NCBI GenBank assembly: GCA_947494675.1
Contig: CANLVP010000001.1
Coordinates: 930,001-994,000 of the forward strand
Reading direction: 5' to 3'
Origin: an uncultured Paracoccaceae bacterium
GTDB taxonomy: Bacteria > Pseudomonadota > Alphaproteobacteria > Rhodobacterales > Rhodobacteraceae
DNA length: 64,000 nucleotides
A program made the position numbers and the translations under genes. The notes under the pieces are model-generated. The model was given only the letters and a program-made list of their open reading frames with translations, had not been told where the DNA came from and did not search any database. Positions 50,847-58,389 of the stretch are shown here, piece by piece; positions within the stretch are counted from its first letter, which is position 1; every line of letters begins with the position of its first letter.

Positions 50847-52145
50847 ATGCAGCGAAATCGTTTTCTGCCTGACATGTTGTCGACGCTGTTCGACCGCCGC
50901 CGCAGCGCCCGCACCGATGATGACCCGCGCGACATCAACCAGCTTTGCTATGCGCTTCTGTCGGAAGAGGGCGAGGTTTCGGGCCAAAAACTGGCGGAAG
51001 TGATCCTCGCCCGGTATCGCGCCTTTGATGACGCCGACAAGCTGGCGTTCTTTGAATTCCTCAACGAAGCGCTGGACATTGACGCAGCCGTCCTCGCCGA
51101 TCTGGCAGCACAATATAACGAAATCCCAACCATCGAAGCCTACACCAAAGTCGCCGAAGCCTCCGCCGCCAAGCGCCGCAAACTGTTGCGCAGGCTTAAC
51201 CAGCCAAACGGCGCCACGGCTGATCTGGTGTCGATGCGCGTGGACCTCTTGGGCCTGATCCGCGACCACCCTGATCTTGCCCGCACCGACCTTGATTTCA
51301 CGCTGCTTTTGCGCAGTTGGTTCAACCGCGGCTTCCTCGTGCTCAAGCAGATCGACTGGAACGCCCCTGCCGTACTGCTGGACAAGATCGTGGCCTACGA
51401 GGCCGTGCATGAAATCGACGACCTCGATGATCTCCGCCGCAGGCTAAGCCCGCCGGATCGCCGTTGCTTTGCCTTTTTCCACCCCGCCATGCCAGATGAA
51501 CCGCTGATTTTTGTCGAGGTCGCGCTGACTGACAAAATCCCCGGGTCGGTTGATCAACTGCTGTCGGAAGACCGAAAACCGCTTGCCGCCAGCGATGCCC
51601 GCGCCGCCGTGTTCTATTCCATCTCCAACTGCCAGCAAGGCCTCAAAGGCATCAGCTTTGGCAACCTCTTGATCAAACAGGTCGCCAAGGAATTGCAGCT
51701 TGAATTCCCGCAGCTGGCCGATGTTGTCACGCTCTCCCCGATCCCCGGCCTGAACCGCTGGCTGGGAAAACAGCTTGATGACCCCGAAATCGGACATGTC
51801 GCCGCCGCGATCCTTGCCGGCGAAGGGCAACACGACGACACCGAAACCCTCGCCGCGCGCTATCTGACCGAGGCCAAGCGCGACGACGGTGCCGCCCTTG
51901 ATCCTGTCGCCCGGTTCCACCTTGGCAACGGTGCCGAAATTTTCGACGTCCACGCCGAGGCTGACAGCTCCCTGAACGGCAAAGGTCAGTCCAGCGGCGC
52001 GATGGTGAACTACCGCTACGACCTGTCCCAAGTTGAAACCAACCACGAAAACTATGCACGACACGCCAAAATTGCAGCCTCCAAAACCGTGAAGGCGACG
52101 GCCAAGGCTGCGATCAAAACCAAACCACACGAAATCGCCTCATGA
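50847..52145 (+). CDS. Malonyl-CoA decarboxylase
   Basis: 432 residues; CCAAGGAGACC ahead of the ATG. Family blocks: SWFNRGFLVLKQIDW, CFAFFHPAMPDEPLIFVEVAL, FYSISNCQQGLKGISFGNLLIKQVAKEL (Ser258/Ser260 region) and the catalytic ARFHLGNGAEI with His358. It releases CO2 from malonyl-CoA to give acetyl-CoA. In rhizobia (MatA) it sits in a malonate operon with a TRAP transporter and a malonyl-CoA synthetase; here the TRAP genes follow at 52256, but no synthetase is in the window. Confidence 0.92.
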   Translation: MQRNRFLPDMLSTLFDRRRSARTDDDPRDINQLCYALLSEEGEVSGQKLAEVILARYRAFDDADKLAFFEFLNEALDIDAAVLADLAAQYNEIPTIEAYTKVAEASAAKRRKLLRRLNQPNGATADLVSMRVDLLGLIRDHPDLARTDLDFTLLLRSWFNRGFLVLKQIDWNAPAVLLDKIVAYEAVHEIDDLDDLRRRLSPPDRRCFAFFHPAMPDEPLIFVEVALTDKIPGSVDQLLSEDRKPLAASDARAAVFYSISNCQQGLKGISFGNLLIKQVAKELQLEFPQLADVVTLSPIPGLNRWLGKQLDDPEIGHVAAAILAGEGQHDDTETLAARYLTEAKRDDGAALDPVARFHLGNGAEIFDVHAEADSSLNGKGQSSGAMVNYRYDLSQVETNHENYARHAKIAASKTVKATAKAAIKTKPHEIAS

Positions 52146-52255
52146 CGACACCGCAAGCCTCAACACCTTGCAAAACTATGCACGTCGCGCCTCAATAGCG
52201 CGACACCAAGACCAAAGACCTGGCGAAAACGCCAAACACCATCTGGGAGGATGAT

Positions 52256-53278
52256 ATGAAAACGATGAAACGATTGACCCTTGCGGGGCTGCTCCTCGCA
52301 TCCACGTCCGCAGCGGCCCAAACTGTTGAAGGGCCCGAAGTGAACTGGAGCTTCTCAATGTGGGGCAACCCACGCGCCTTGTCCGCAGGTATGGAAGCCA
52401 TCGCAGAAGAGGTCGCGACCCAAACCGGCGGCAACTTCAACATCGAAATCTTCTACGGCGGGCAGTTGTCCGGCAGCCGCGAAAACCTCGACGGTTTGCA
52501 GCTGAACGCGTTTGAGGGTGCCGCGATCTGTAACTTCTACCACCCCGGCAAGAACCCGGCGTGGATGGTGTTCTCACTGCCGTTCCTGCCTTTGGGTGAC
52601 CCTGCGGTTGACCAATACGTCCGGTCCAAGATGTTTGAACATCCCGCAATCGTGGCCGACATGGCGAACTGGAATGCCATGCCGTACATGTCCGGCCTGC
52701 TGCCGCAGTATGAAATCCTTGGCAAAGGCGATGCACCCACCGAATTGTCCGACTGGTCCGGTCTGCGCGTCCGTGCGGGCGGTGGTCTTGGCGACGCGAT
52801 GGAGGCCCTCGGTGCCACCAAGCAGACCCTGCCAGCGGGCGAAACCTCGACCGCGTTCCAGCGCGGCGCACTTGATGCGGCGGCCTTCCCCTACACCTAT
52901 GCGCATGTGTCATTTGGCATCGCGGACGAGGCGGATTGGTTCACCTCCAACCTCGCCCCCGGCACGTCTGAATGTGGTTGGGTCTTTAACAAGACCGCCT
53001 TTGACGCCTTGCCAGAGCAGTATCAGACCCTTCTGATGGACCTGCGCGGCATGGGGATGGACGTGGAACAAGCAGCCTATGCCGAACAGGACGAAAAGAA
53101 CCTGCCGGTGTTCAAGGAAACGATGCAGGAAATCGTCTATTCCGATGAACAACTGGCAGAGTTCCGCGAAATCGCGGGTCAGCCGGTGTGGGACGCATGG
53201 ATCGCTGCCAATTCTGACGCTTTTGATGCGCAAGGCGTGTTCGACGCGATCTGGGAATACGCCGCCGAAGCGCAGTAA
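52256..53278 (+). CDS. dctP: TRAP transporter substrate-binding protein (DctP), system 2
   Basis: 340 residues, GGGAGGAT before the ATG. Signal peptide KRLTLAGLLLASTSAAAQ. DctP fold with GGQLSGSRENLDGLQLNAFEGAAI, LSDWSGLRVRAGGGLGDAMEALGATKQTLPAGETSTAFQRGALDAA: the Arg of GLRVRAGGG corresponds to the carboxylate-binding residue, fitting a mono- or dicarboxylate ligand. Follows malonyl-CoA decarboxylase by 110 bases, so malonate or a malonate-forming acid is the first guess. Confidence 0.9.
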   Translation: MKTMKRLTLAGLLLASTSAAAQTVEGPEVNWSFSMWGNPRALSAGMEAIAEEVATQTGGNFNIEIFYGGQLSGSRENLDGLQLNAFEGAAICNFYHPGKNPAWMVFSLPFLPLGDPAVDQYVRSKMFEHPAIVADMANWNAMPYMSGLLPQYEILGKGDAPTELSDWSGLRVRAGGGLGDAMEALGATKQTLPAGETSTAFQRGALDAAAFPYTYAHVSFGIADEADWFTSNLAPGTSECGWVFNKTAFDALPEQYQTLLMDLRGMGMDVEQAAYAEQDEKNLPVFKETMQEIVYSDEQLAEFREIAGQPVWDAWIAANSDAFDAQGVFDAIWEYAAEAQ

Positions 53279-53301
53279 CCCCACCTGATCCGACACACTT
53301 C

Positions 53302-53335
53302 GGACCGGGCGCATGATCCGCGCCCGGTCCTCTTT
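53302..53335 (+). terminator. Hairpin between dctP and dctQ of system 2
   Basis: GGACCGGGCGC, loop ATGATCC, GCGCCCGGTCC, then TCTTT. A perfect 11-bp GC-rich stem inside the operon; it would give partial termination or protect the dctP mRNA, so that the binding protein is made in excess of the permease. Confidence 0.75.
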
Positions 53336-53358
53336 GCCCTTTCGTCAAAGGATCATCC

Positions 53359-53994
53359 ATGTCGACCCAGACAAACCCAGAGCGCACCGTCCTCGGACGC
53401 CTGAACCGGGGCCTGATGCCAATCGAAGATGCCGCCAACCTCTTGGCCGCCTTCGCGATCATGGCCCTGATGATCCTTGGTGTGTTGCAGATCGTCCTGC
53501 GCACCGTCTTCAACACCCCCATCGATGGCTACATCGACCTGGTCGAGCTTTCGATGGCCTCCATGGCCTTTCTTGGGGCCGCCTATACCCAACGCCTTGG
53601 TAGTCACATCCGGATGGAACTGCTCATAGGCCGCCTCTCTGGCCGCGCCCTTTGGGCGGTTGAGGCTCTGGGTGCCGCCATCGCGATGTTCATCATTGGC
53701 GTGCTGATCTACTACAGCTACGGCCACTTCATGCGCGCCTACACGCTGGGCGACACCACGATTGACGCCGAATACGTCACATGGCCGTCCAAACTGCTGG
53801 TGCCCATCGCCTTTTCGATCTGGTGGTGCCGCTTGGCACTGCAATTCCTTGGCGCACTCCGCCTTGTCGTCTACCCAAACGCCACCCCCATCGCGGTCGT
53901 GATCGCCAAGGACGTGGCCGAACAGGCCCAGGACGAAATCCACGAAGTCATGGGTGACGCCGCCGACCTTTCCGATCCGGGAGACAGCAAATGA
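53359..53994 (+). CDS. dctQ: TRAP transporter small permease (DctQ), system 2
   Basis: 211 residues, four membrane helices (LLAAFAIMALMILGVLQIVLR; LVELSMASMAFLGAAYTQRLG; VEALGAAIAMFIIGVLIYY; LLVPIAFSIWWCRLALQFL) and a long acidic cytoplasmic C terminus (QAQDEIHEVMGDAADLS). It pairs with the dctM gene that overlaps its stop (ATGA). Confidence 0.9.
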   Translation: MSTQTNPERTVLGRLNRGLMPIEDAANLLAAFAIMALMILGVLQIVLRTVFNTPIDGYIDLVELSMASMAFLGAAYTQRLGSHIRMELLIGRLSGRALWAVEALGAAIAMFIIGVLIYYSYGHFMRAYTLGDTTIDAEYVTWPSKLLVPIAFSIWWCRLALQFLGALRLVVYPNATPIAVVIAKDVAEQAQDEIHEVMGDAADLSDPGDSK

Positions 53995-55352
53995 TCCTTG
54001 GCATCGGCATGTCCGACCCGTTCACCGTGGGCATCATCACGCTGTGCCTGCTGCTGTTCCTGATCCTGATCGGCGTCCGCGTGGTCTTTGCCGCCGCCGT
54101 CGTCGGGCTGCTTGGCCTGATTGAGTTGCGCGGCTGGGGCCCTGCCGCTGGCATCGTCGGCACGATCCCGCATTCCAAATCCTCGGCCTATGCGCTCAGC
54201 GTGCTGCCGATGTTCATCTTCATCGGCTTTTTGGCCTTCCACGCGGGCATGACGCAACAACTGTTCGATGCCGCCCGCAAATGGCTCGGCTGGATGCCGG
54301 GTGGCCTGGCCGTGGCCACCGTCTTTGCCACCGCAGGGTTTGCCGCCGTCTCGGGCGCCTCCACCGCAACCGCTGCCGTCTTCAGCCGGGTGGCGATCCC
54401 AGAGATGCTCAAATACGGCTACGACAGGCGCATGGCCGCGGGCGTCGTTGCCTCTGCCGGGACGCTGGCCACGCTGATCCCGCCCTCTGCGATCCTCGTG
54501 ATCTACGCGATCATCGTCGAACAATCGGTGGGCAAACTGCTGCTCGCGGGCTTCCTGCCGGGGATCTTCTCGGCCGTGGTCTATGCCGCGATCATCGTGG
54601 TCTGGGCGATGCTCAAACCCGGCTCTGCCCCGTCTGTCAAAGGCTTCACCTGGGGCGAGCGGATGCAAACCCTGCCCGGCATTTCGCCCATCGTGCTGGT
54701 CGTCGTCATCATCATGACGTCGATCTACGGCGGCTGGGCCACCCCGACAGAGGCGGGCGCCTTGGGTGCATTCGTCGTCTTCATCCTCGCCCTCGTGCGC
54801 GGCACCCCGCTGAAATCGATCAAAGACAGCCTGATGGAAAGCGCCAAGCTGACCGTCATGATCTTTTCGCTGATCTGGGGCGTGCTGATCTTTGTCCGCT
54901 TTCTGGGCTTTTCCGGCATCCCCGGCGCTTTCACCGAATGGATCGTCGGCCTAGACGTCGAGCCGATGACCATCATGATCTGCATCCTGCTGGCCTACGC
55001 CGTGCTGGGCATGTTCATGGACGCCATCGGGATGCTGCTGCTGACGCTGCCCGTGGTCTACCCCGCCGTCATCGCTCTTGGCTTTGACCCGATCTGGTTC
55101 GGCATCATCGCCGTCAAAATGGCCGAGATCTGCCTGATCACGCCCCCCATCGGGTTGAACTGCTTTGTGGTCAACGGCGTCAGGCCGGACATCCCACTTG
55201 GTCAAATTTTCCGTGGTGTCGCGCTCTTCTTTATCGCCGACGTCATCACCATCGCCGCCCTGCTCATGTTCCCAGAGATCGTGACATGGCTGCCAAACTT
55301 TGATTTTGAAGCATGGTGGTCCGGTCTCTGGGCCGCCACCGCCGCCAGCTAA
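53991..55352 (+). CDS. dctM: TRAP transporter large permease (DctM), system 2
   Basis: 453 residues, 12 helices. Signatures: FAAVSGASTATAAVFSRVAIPEMLKYGYDRRMAAGVVASAGTLATLIPPSAILVIYAII, PTEAGALGAFVVF and the C-terminal KMAEICLITPPIGLNCFVVNG. The PPIGLN motif near the end is the usual DctM mark. Sodium-driven uptake with the proteins at 52256 and 53359. Confidence 0.93.
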   Translation: MILGIGMSDPFTVGIITLCLLLFLILIGVRVVFAAAVVGLLGLIELRGWGPAAGIVGTIPHSKSSAYALSVLPMFIFIGFLAFHAGMTQQLFDAARKWLGWMPGGLAVATVFATAGFAAVSGASTATAAVFSRVAIPEMLKYGYDRRMAAGVVASAGTLATLIPPSAILVIYAIIVEQSVGKLLLAGFLPGIFSAVVYAAIIVVWAMLKPGSAPSVKGFTWGERMQTLPGISPIVLVVVIIMTSIYGGWATPTEAGALGAFVVFILALVRGTPLKSIKDSLMESAKLTVMIFSLIWGVLIFVRFLGFSGIPGAFTEWIVGLDVEPMTIMICILLAYAVLGMFMDAIGMLLLTLPVVYPAVIALGFDPIWFGIIAVKMAEICLITPPIGLNCFVVNGVRPDIPLGQIFRGVALFFIADVITIAALLMFPEIVTWLPNFDFEAWWSGLWAATAAS

Positions 55353-55362
55353 GGATAGACTG

Positions 55363-55860
55363 ATGCGCCTTCAAACAAGCTTGCCGCTCGCGACCGCCAA
55401 CGCGATTATCACCGAAGCCCTTATTCTGGGGCGCAAAGCTTCGCTTTTGCCACTCACGGTTGTTGTGCTGGACGCGGGCGGCAAACTGATTGCGATGCAA
55501 TCCGAAGACGGCTCCGGCCTGACCCGTTTCGACATCGCCTTTGGCAAGGCTTACGGCGCGCTTGGCATGGGGATTTCCAGCCGCTTGATCCGGGATCGTC
55601 TGTCCGAACGCCCCGCCTTTCAAAACGCCATCGCCGCCGCCTCTGACGGGCGGTTCATCCCCGTCCCCGGCGGTGTCTTAGTCGAAAACGCGGACGGCAT
55701 CACGCTGGGTGCCGTGGGCATCTCGGGCGATACATCCGACAAAGACGAATACTGCGCGATTGAGGCGATCAAGGCCGCCAACCTCTCCCCCGAACCGGCA
55801 GAGCCGAACCCCGACTGGCGCACTTCATCGCTGTCCGACCACTACCCTGCGTCGACTTAG
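55363..55860 (+). CDS. GlcG/HbpS-family protein
   Basis: 165 residues from the ATG at 55363, ten bases after the dctM stop. GlcG/HbpS (DUF336) features: LPLTVVVLDAGGKLIAMQSEDGSGLTRFDIAFGKAYGALGMG and VPGGVLVENADGITLGAVGISGDTSDKDEYCAIEAI. Members sit in glycolate and other carboxylate or aromatic operons; HbpS binds haem and cobalamin. Here it ends the forward catabolic operon. Exact role unknown. Converges with a cupin gene (four-base overlap). Confidence 0.83.
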   Translation: MRLQTSLPLATANAIITEALILGRKASLLPLTVVVLDAGGKLIAMQSEDGSGLTRFDIAFGKAYGALGMGISSRLIRDRLSERPAFQNAIAAASDGRFIPVPGGVLVENADGITLGAVGISGDTSDKDEYCAIEAIKAANLSPEPAEPNPDWRTSSLSDHYPAST

Positions 55861-56411
55861 AACGGTTCATCCAGATGGCGATGGGTCACTTGCAGACGCG
55901 GCAATTCGGCGTCCGAAGGATCGGCCCGATGAAAGGTCGATCGCCCCATATCCGCCTTTGGAATGACCATGCAGCGCACGAACCGCGTGACACCTTTGTC
56001 TTGCAAGGCCACGGCCCGTACCGGCGTATTCGCAGGCTCAAACCAGCTGTCACCGACGGTCATTTCCGTGGCCGAGGTCGCGGCCTCAATCCGCAAGGCA
56101 CCGCTCACCAGATACCGCCAACCGCTGCCTGTATGCGTATGCCGATGCGCCACCGCCCCAACCGGGAACGCCACCTCATCCAGCCGCAGCGCCCAGCCGC
56201 CGTCCGGGATCGATACAGGTTTGCAAGCCAGAACGCCCGGCCCGGACAACGCATCGGCGGTCACCAAGAACTGCAAGTCTGCGGGCCCCAATCCGACCTT
56301 GCCAATCCCCAGGGGCGCGTCACATCCGCGGTCTTTCTCAGCACTCCAATGCGCCGCCACAATGACCTGCACCTCTTGCGCAAACGCCGCATCGACCAAG
56401 CTCATGAACAT
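55857..56411 (-). CDS. Cupin-domain protein
   Basis: 184 residues from the ATG at 56411, where AAGGGGG stands nine bases upstream (an ATG at 56420 is too close to it). Two cupin-like parts: residues about 30-80 without clear motif, and a conserved beta barrel with HRHTHTGSGWRYLVSGALRIE (three His and a later Glu as metal ligands) and VGDSWFEPANTPVRAVAL. It resembles ChrR/anti-sigma-like or dioxygenase cupins; substrate unknown. Reverse-strand single gene between forward units. Confidence 0.7.
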   Translation of the reverse strand: MFMSLVDAAFAQEVQVIVAAHWSAEKDRGCDAPLGIGKVGLGPADLQFLVTADALSGPGVLACKPVSIPDGGWALRLDEVAFPVGAVAHRHTHTGSGWRYLVSGALRIEAATSATEMTVGDSWFEPANTPVRAVALQDKGVTRFVRCMVIPKADMGRSTFHRADPSDAELPRLQVTHRHLDEPF

Positions 56412-56446
56412 CGCGCGCATCCCCCTTGCCGTATAGCGACCTTAGC

Positions 56447-57811
56447 ATGAGGGCCGCGCTCCTATCCACTATCCTGATGATCGCAGCCGCGTTTGTGCTT
56501 GGCGCCCGCACCTATGGCGGCCCAGTGTTTGAGGTCGGCGCAGGCATCTGCTTTGCCGCCCTCTGTCTTGTTGGTCTCGCCACGAGCACCCTGCGCGAAT
56601 GGCTGCTTCTAGCCGTGGCCACCGTGCTTGGCATCCTGTTGCTGCAAAGCGAAACCGGGGCCGCCACCTTTGCCGAAGCAATGGGCCTCGCCGCCTTTTT
56701 CTCAGCCTTCATCATGCTGCTGATGGCGCTCAAGATCGCGGCGGAACGGTCCAATTCGGTGCTTGTCGTGGGCCGCTATCTGATTCAGCAACCCGCCGCC
56801 GGACGCTTTATCGCGACGGCCACCGGTGGCCATGCCCTTGGCGTCTTCCTGAACTTTGCCGCGATCAGCCTGATGGCCCCGCTCATCCAAAACGCCGCCA
56901 AACGGCCCGACGGCAGCACCGATACCGATCTGGAACGCCGCCAGCTCTCGGCCCTCTTGCGCGGCTTTGCATGGATCCTCCTCTGGGCGCCCACCACCTT
57001 GGCCCAAGCCGTGCTGCTGACCCTGTTCACAGAGGTTGATCTTGCCCGGATCGTGACCTTGGGCATTCTCACCTCCATCCTGATGATTGGCGTTGGGCTG
57101 TTCTATGACCGGGCCGAATGGCGCGGGGTCGCTGCCGCACCCACCACGCCGCCGCCCTTCCCAAAGGTTGCCCTGCTCCGCCTCGGCACCGTCTGCGCCA
57201 CGCTCATTTTGGCCACCGCAGCCCTGCAGCTTTGGGCCGGGATGACAACCGCGCTGGCCCTGATGTTCGTGGCCCCCAGCGTCACCCTGTTGTGGTTCGC
57301 CGCTCAGCGCCCGCCCGGCGATGCAATCGGGGTGCAGCTCGCCCGGTTCTGGCCCGCCCTCACCGGCAACGCCGCAGGGCTGGCGCGGTCGGCCATCGCA
57401 TTGGGGCTGTCGGGCTTCATCGGTCGCGCCTTGGCAGACGTGCTGCCTATGGCCGCCTTGACGGCACAGCTTGATCTGGCAGGCGTGCCGGGCTGGGCGT
57501 TTCTGGCAGCCCTTCCGGTTCTGATCACAATGGGTGGGCAAATCGCGCTCAGCCCGATCATCCTCGTGGTATTCATTGGACAGGTGGTGCAAAGCATCCC
57601 GAAGCTGCCCGCCGATCCCACCAACATCGTCTTTGCCCTCAGCGCGGGCTGGGCGATTTCGATGTTCGCCTCGCCCAATGCCACCGCAACCTTGTTGATC
57701 TCGGCCACCACGAACATCCCGCCCACGCGCCTCACATGGGGCTGGAACCTGCGCTATGGGTTGATCTGTTACGCTCTGTTGGTGGTGATCTTTGCCCTGA
57801 TCGAGGCCTAG
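56447..57811 (+). CDS. Polytopic membrane transporter, family not identified
   Basis: 454 residues from the ATG at 56447 (a TTG at 56426 is less likely). Around 12 membrane helices and a central charged loop (NAAKRPDGSTDTDLERRQLS). HALGVFLNFAAISLMAPLIQ, WILLWAPTTLAQAVLLTLF and VFALSAGWAISMFASPNATATLLIS suggest an ion-transporter-superfamily carrier of anionic substrates with two hairpin-like regions, but I cannot name the family. Located among the TRAP operons, so it may export or import a pathway intermediate. Divergent from the cupin gene. Confidence 0.55.
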   Translation: MRAALLSTILMIAAAFVLGARTYGGPVFEVGAGICFAALCLVGLATSTLREWLLLAVATVLGILLLQSETGAATFAEAMGLAAFFSAFIMLLMALKIAAERSNSVLVVGRYLIQQPAAGRFIATATGGHALGVFLNFAAISLMAPLIQNAAKRPDGSTDTDLERRQLSALLRGFAWILLWAPTTLAQAVLLTLFTEVDLARIVTLGILTSILMIGVGLFYDRAEWRGVAAAPTTPPPFPKVALLRLGTVCATLILATAALQLWAGMTTALALMFVAPSVTLLWFAAQRPPGDAIGVQLARFWPALTGNAAGLARSAIALGLSGFIGRALADVLPMAALTAQLDLAGVPGWAFLAALPVLITMGGQIALSPIILVVFIGQVVQSIPKLPADPTNIVFALSAGWAISMFASPNATATLLISATTNIPPTRLTWGWNLRYGLICYALLVVIFALIEA

Positions 57812-58389
57812 CGCGGCGGAATGCCCTTGCCGCCGCCCTCTTGGGTCACCCCATCAATCAGCACAAACATGATCGTGCAAGGCTCTGTCCCGCGATTGGC
57901 CCAGGCGTGGTTCGTGCCGCGCTGCACAACGACGTCCCCGGCCTTAAGCAGCACATCATCCTCTTCATTGTCCATCAACATCCAGATCTCACCATTCATG
58001 ACGATGCCGTAGTCCACTGAATCCGTGCGGTGCATCCACGGATGTCGCCCGCCCTGCACCACATTGGCCCCTGCCCCCATCTCGGCAAAGGCATTGGCCC
58101 CATCCTCACTCGACAGCTTGGCCATCACCTCCGGGTCTTCGGGCATGAACTCCACACAGCGAAACACCGACCCATTCTTGGGAGGATGCAGAATGAAATC
58201 GCCCGTGCAAGTCTCCGTCGGGCCGTCATATTCCGCGGGCGTCCGATCGGTCAGCCAGAAATTCGTCAGCCGAACGCCGGGCCGATTGGGCCGCTCCAAC
58301 ATCTGCGTCGCCATCTGGTCGCTTTCGATAATGGCCGTGCCATTTGCATCATGCCCCGTCACAACGCGGCGATACTCTTTGTGTTTCAT
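57808..58389 (-). CDS. Cupin-domain protein of the TAXI-transporter operon
   Basis: 193 residues. The C-terminal cupin barrel has GGRHPWMHRTDSVDYGIVMNGEIWMLMD (motif 1 with His and Glu) and LKAGDVVVQRGTNHAWANRG (motif 2 with His), a complete metal site. The N-terminal part (HDANGTAIIESDQMATQML) is typical of cupins next to aromatic-acid or gentisate-like operons. Overlaps the fused TRAP permease gene (ATGA), so it is the last gene of that operon. Likely an enzyme or sensor acting on the imported acid. Confidence 0.75.
   Translation of the reverse strand: MKHKEYRRVVTGHDANGTAIIESDQMATQMLERPNRPGVRLTNFWLTDRTPAEYDGPTETCTGDFILHPPKNGSVFRCVEFMPEDPEVMAKLSSEDGANAFAEMGAGANVVQGGRHPWMHRTDSVDYGIVMNGEIWMLMDNEEDDVLLKAGDVVVQRGTNHAWANRGTEPCTIMFVLIDGVTQEGGGKGIPPR

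Noticed and set aside
50847-55860. Complete mat (malonate) operon
   Set aside because: MatA-like and TRAP genes are there, but no malonyl-CoA synthetase, so the full pathway is not shown.
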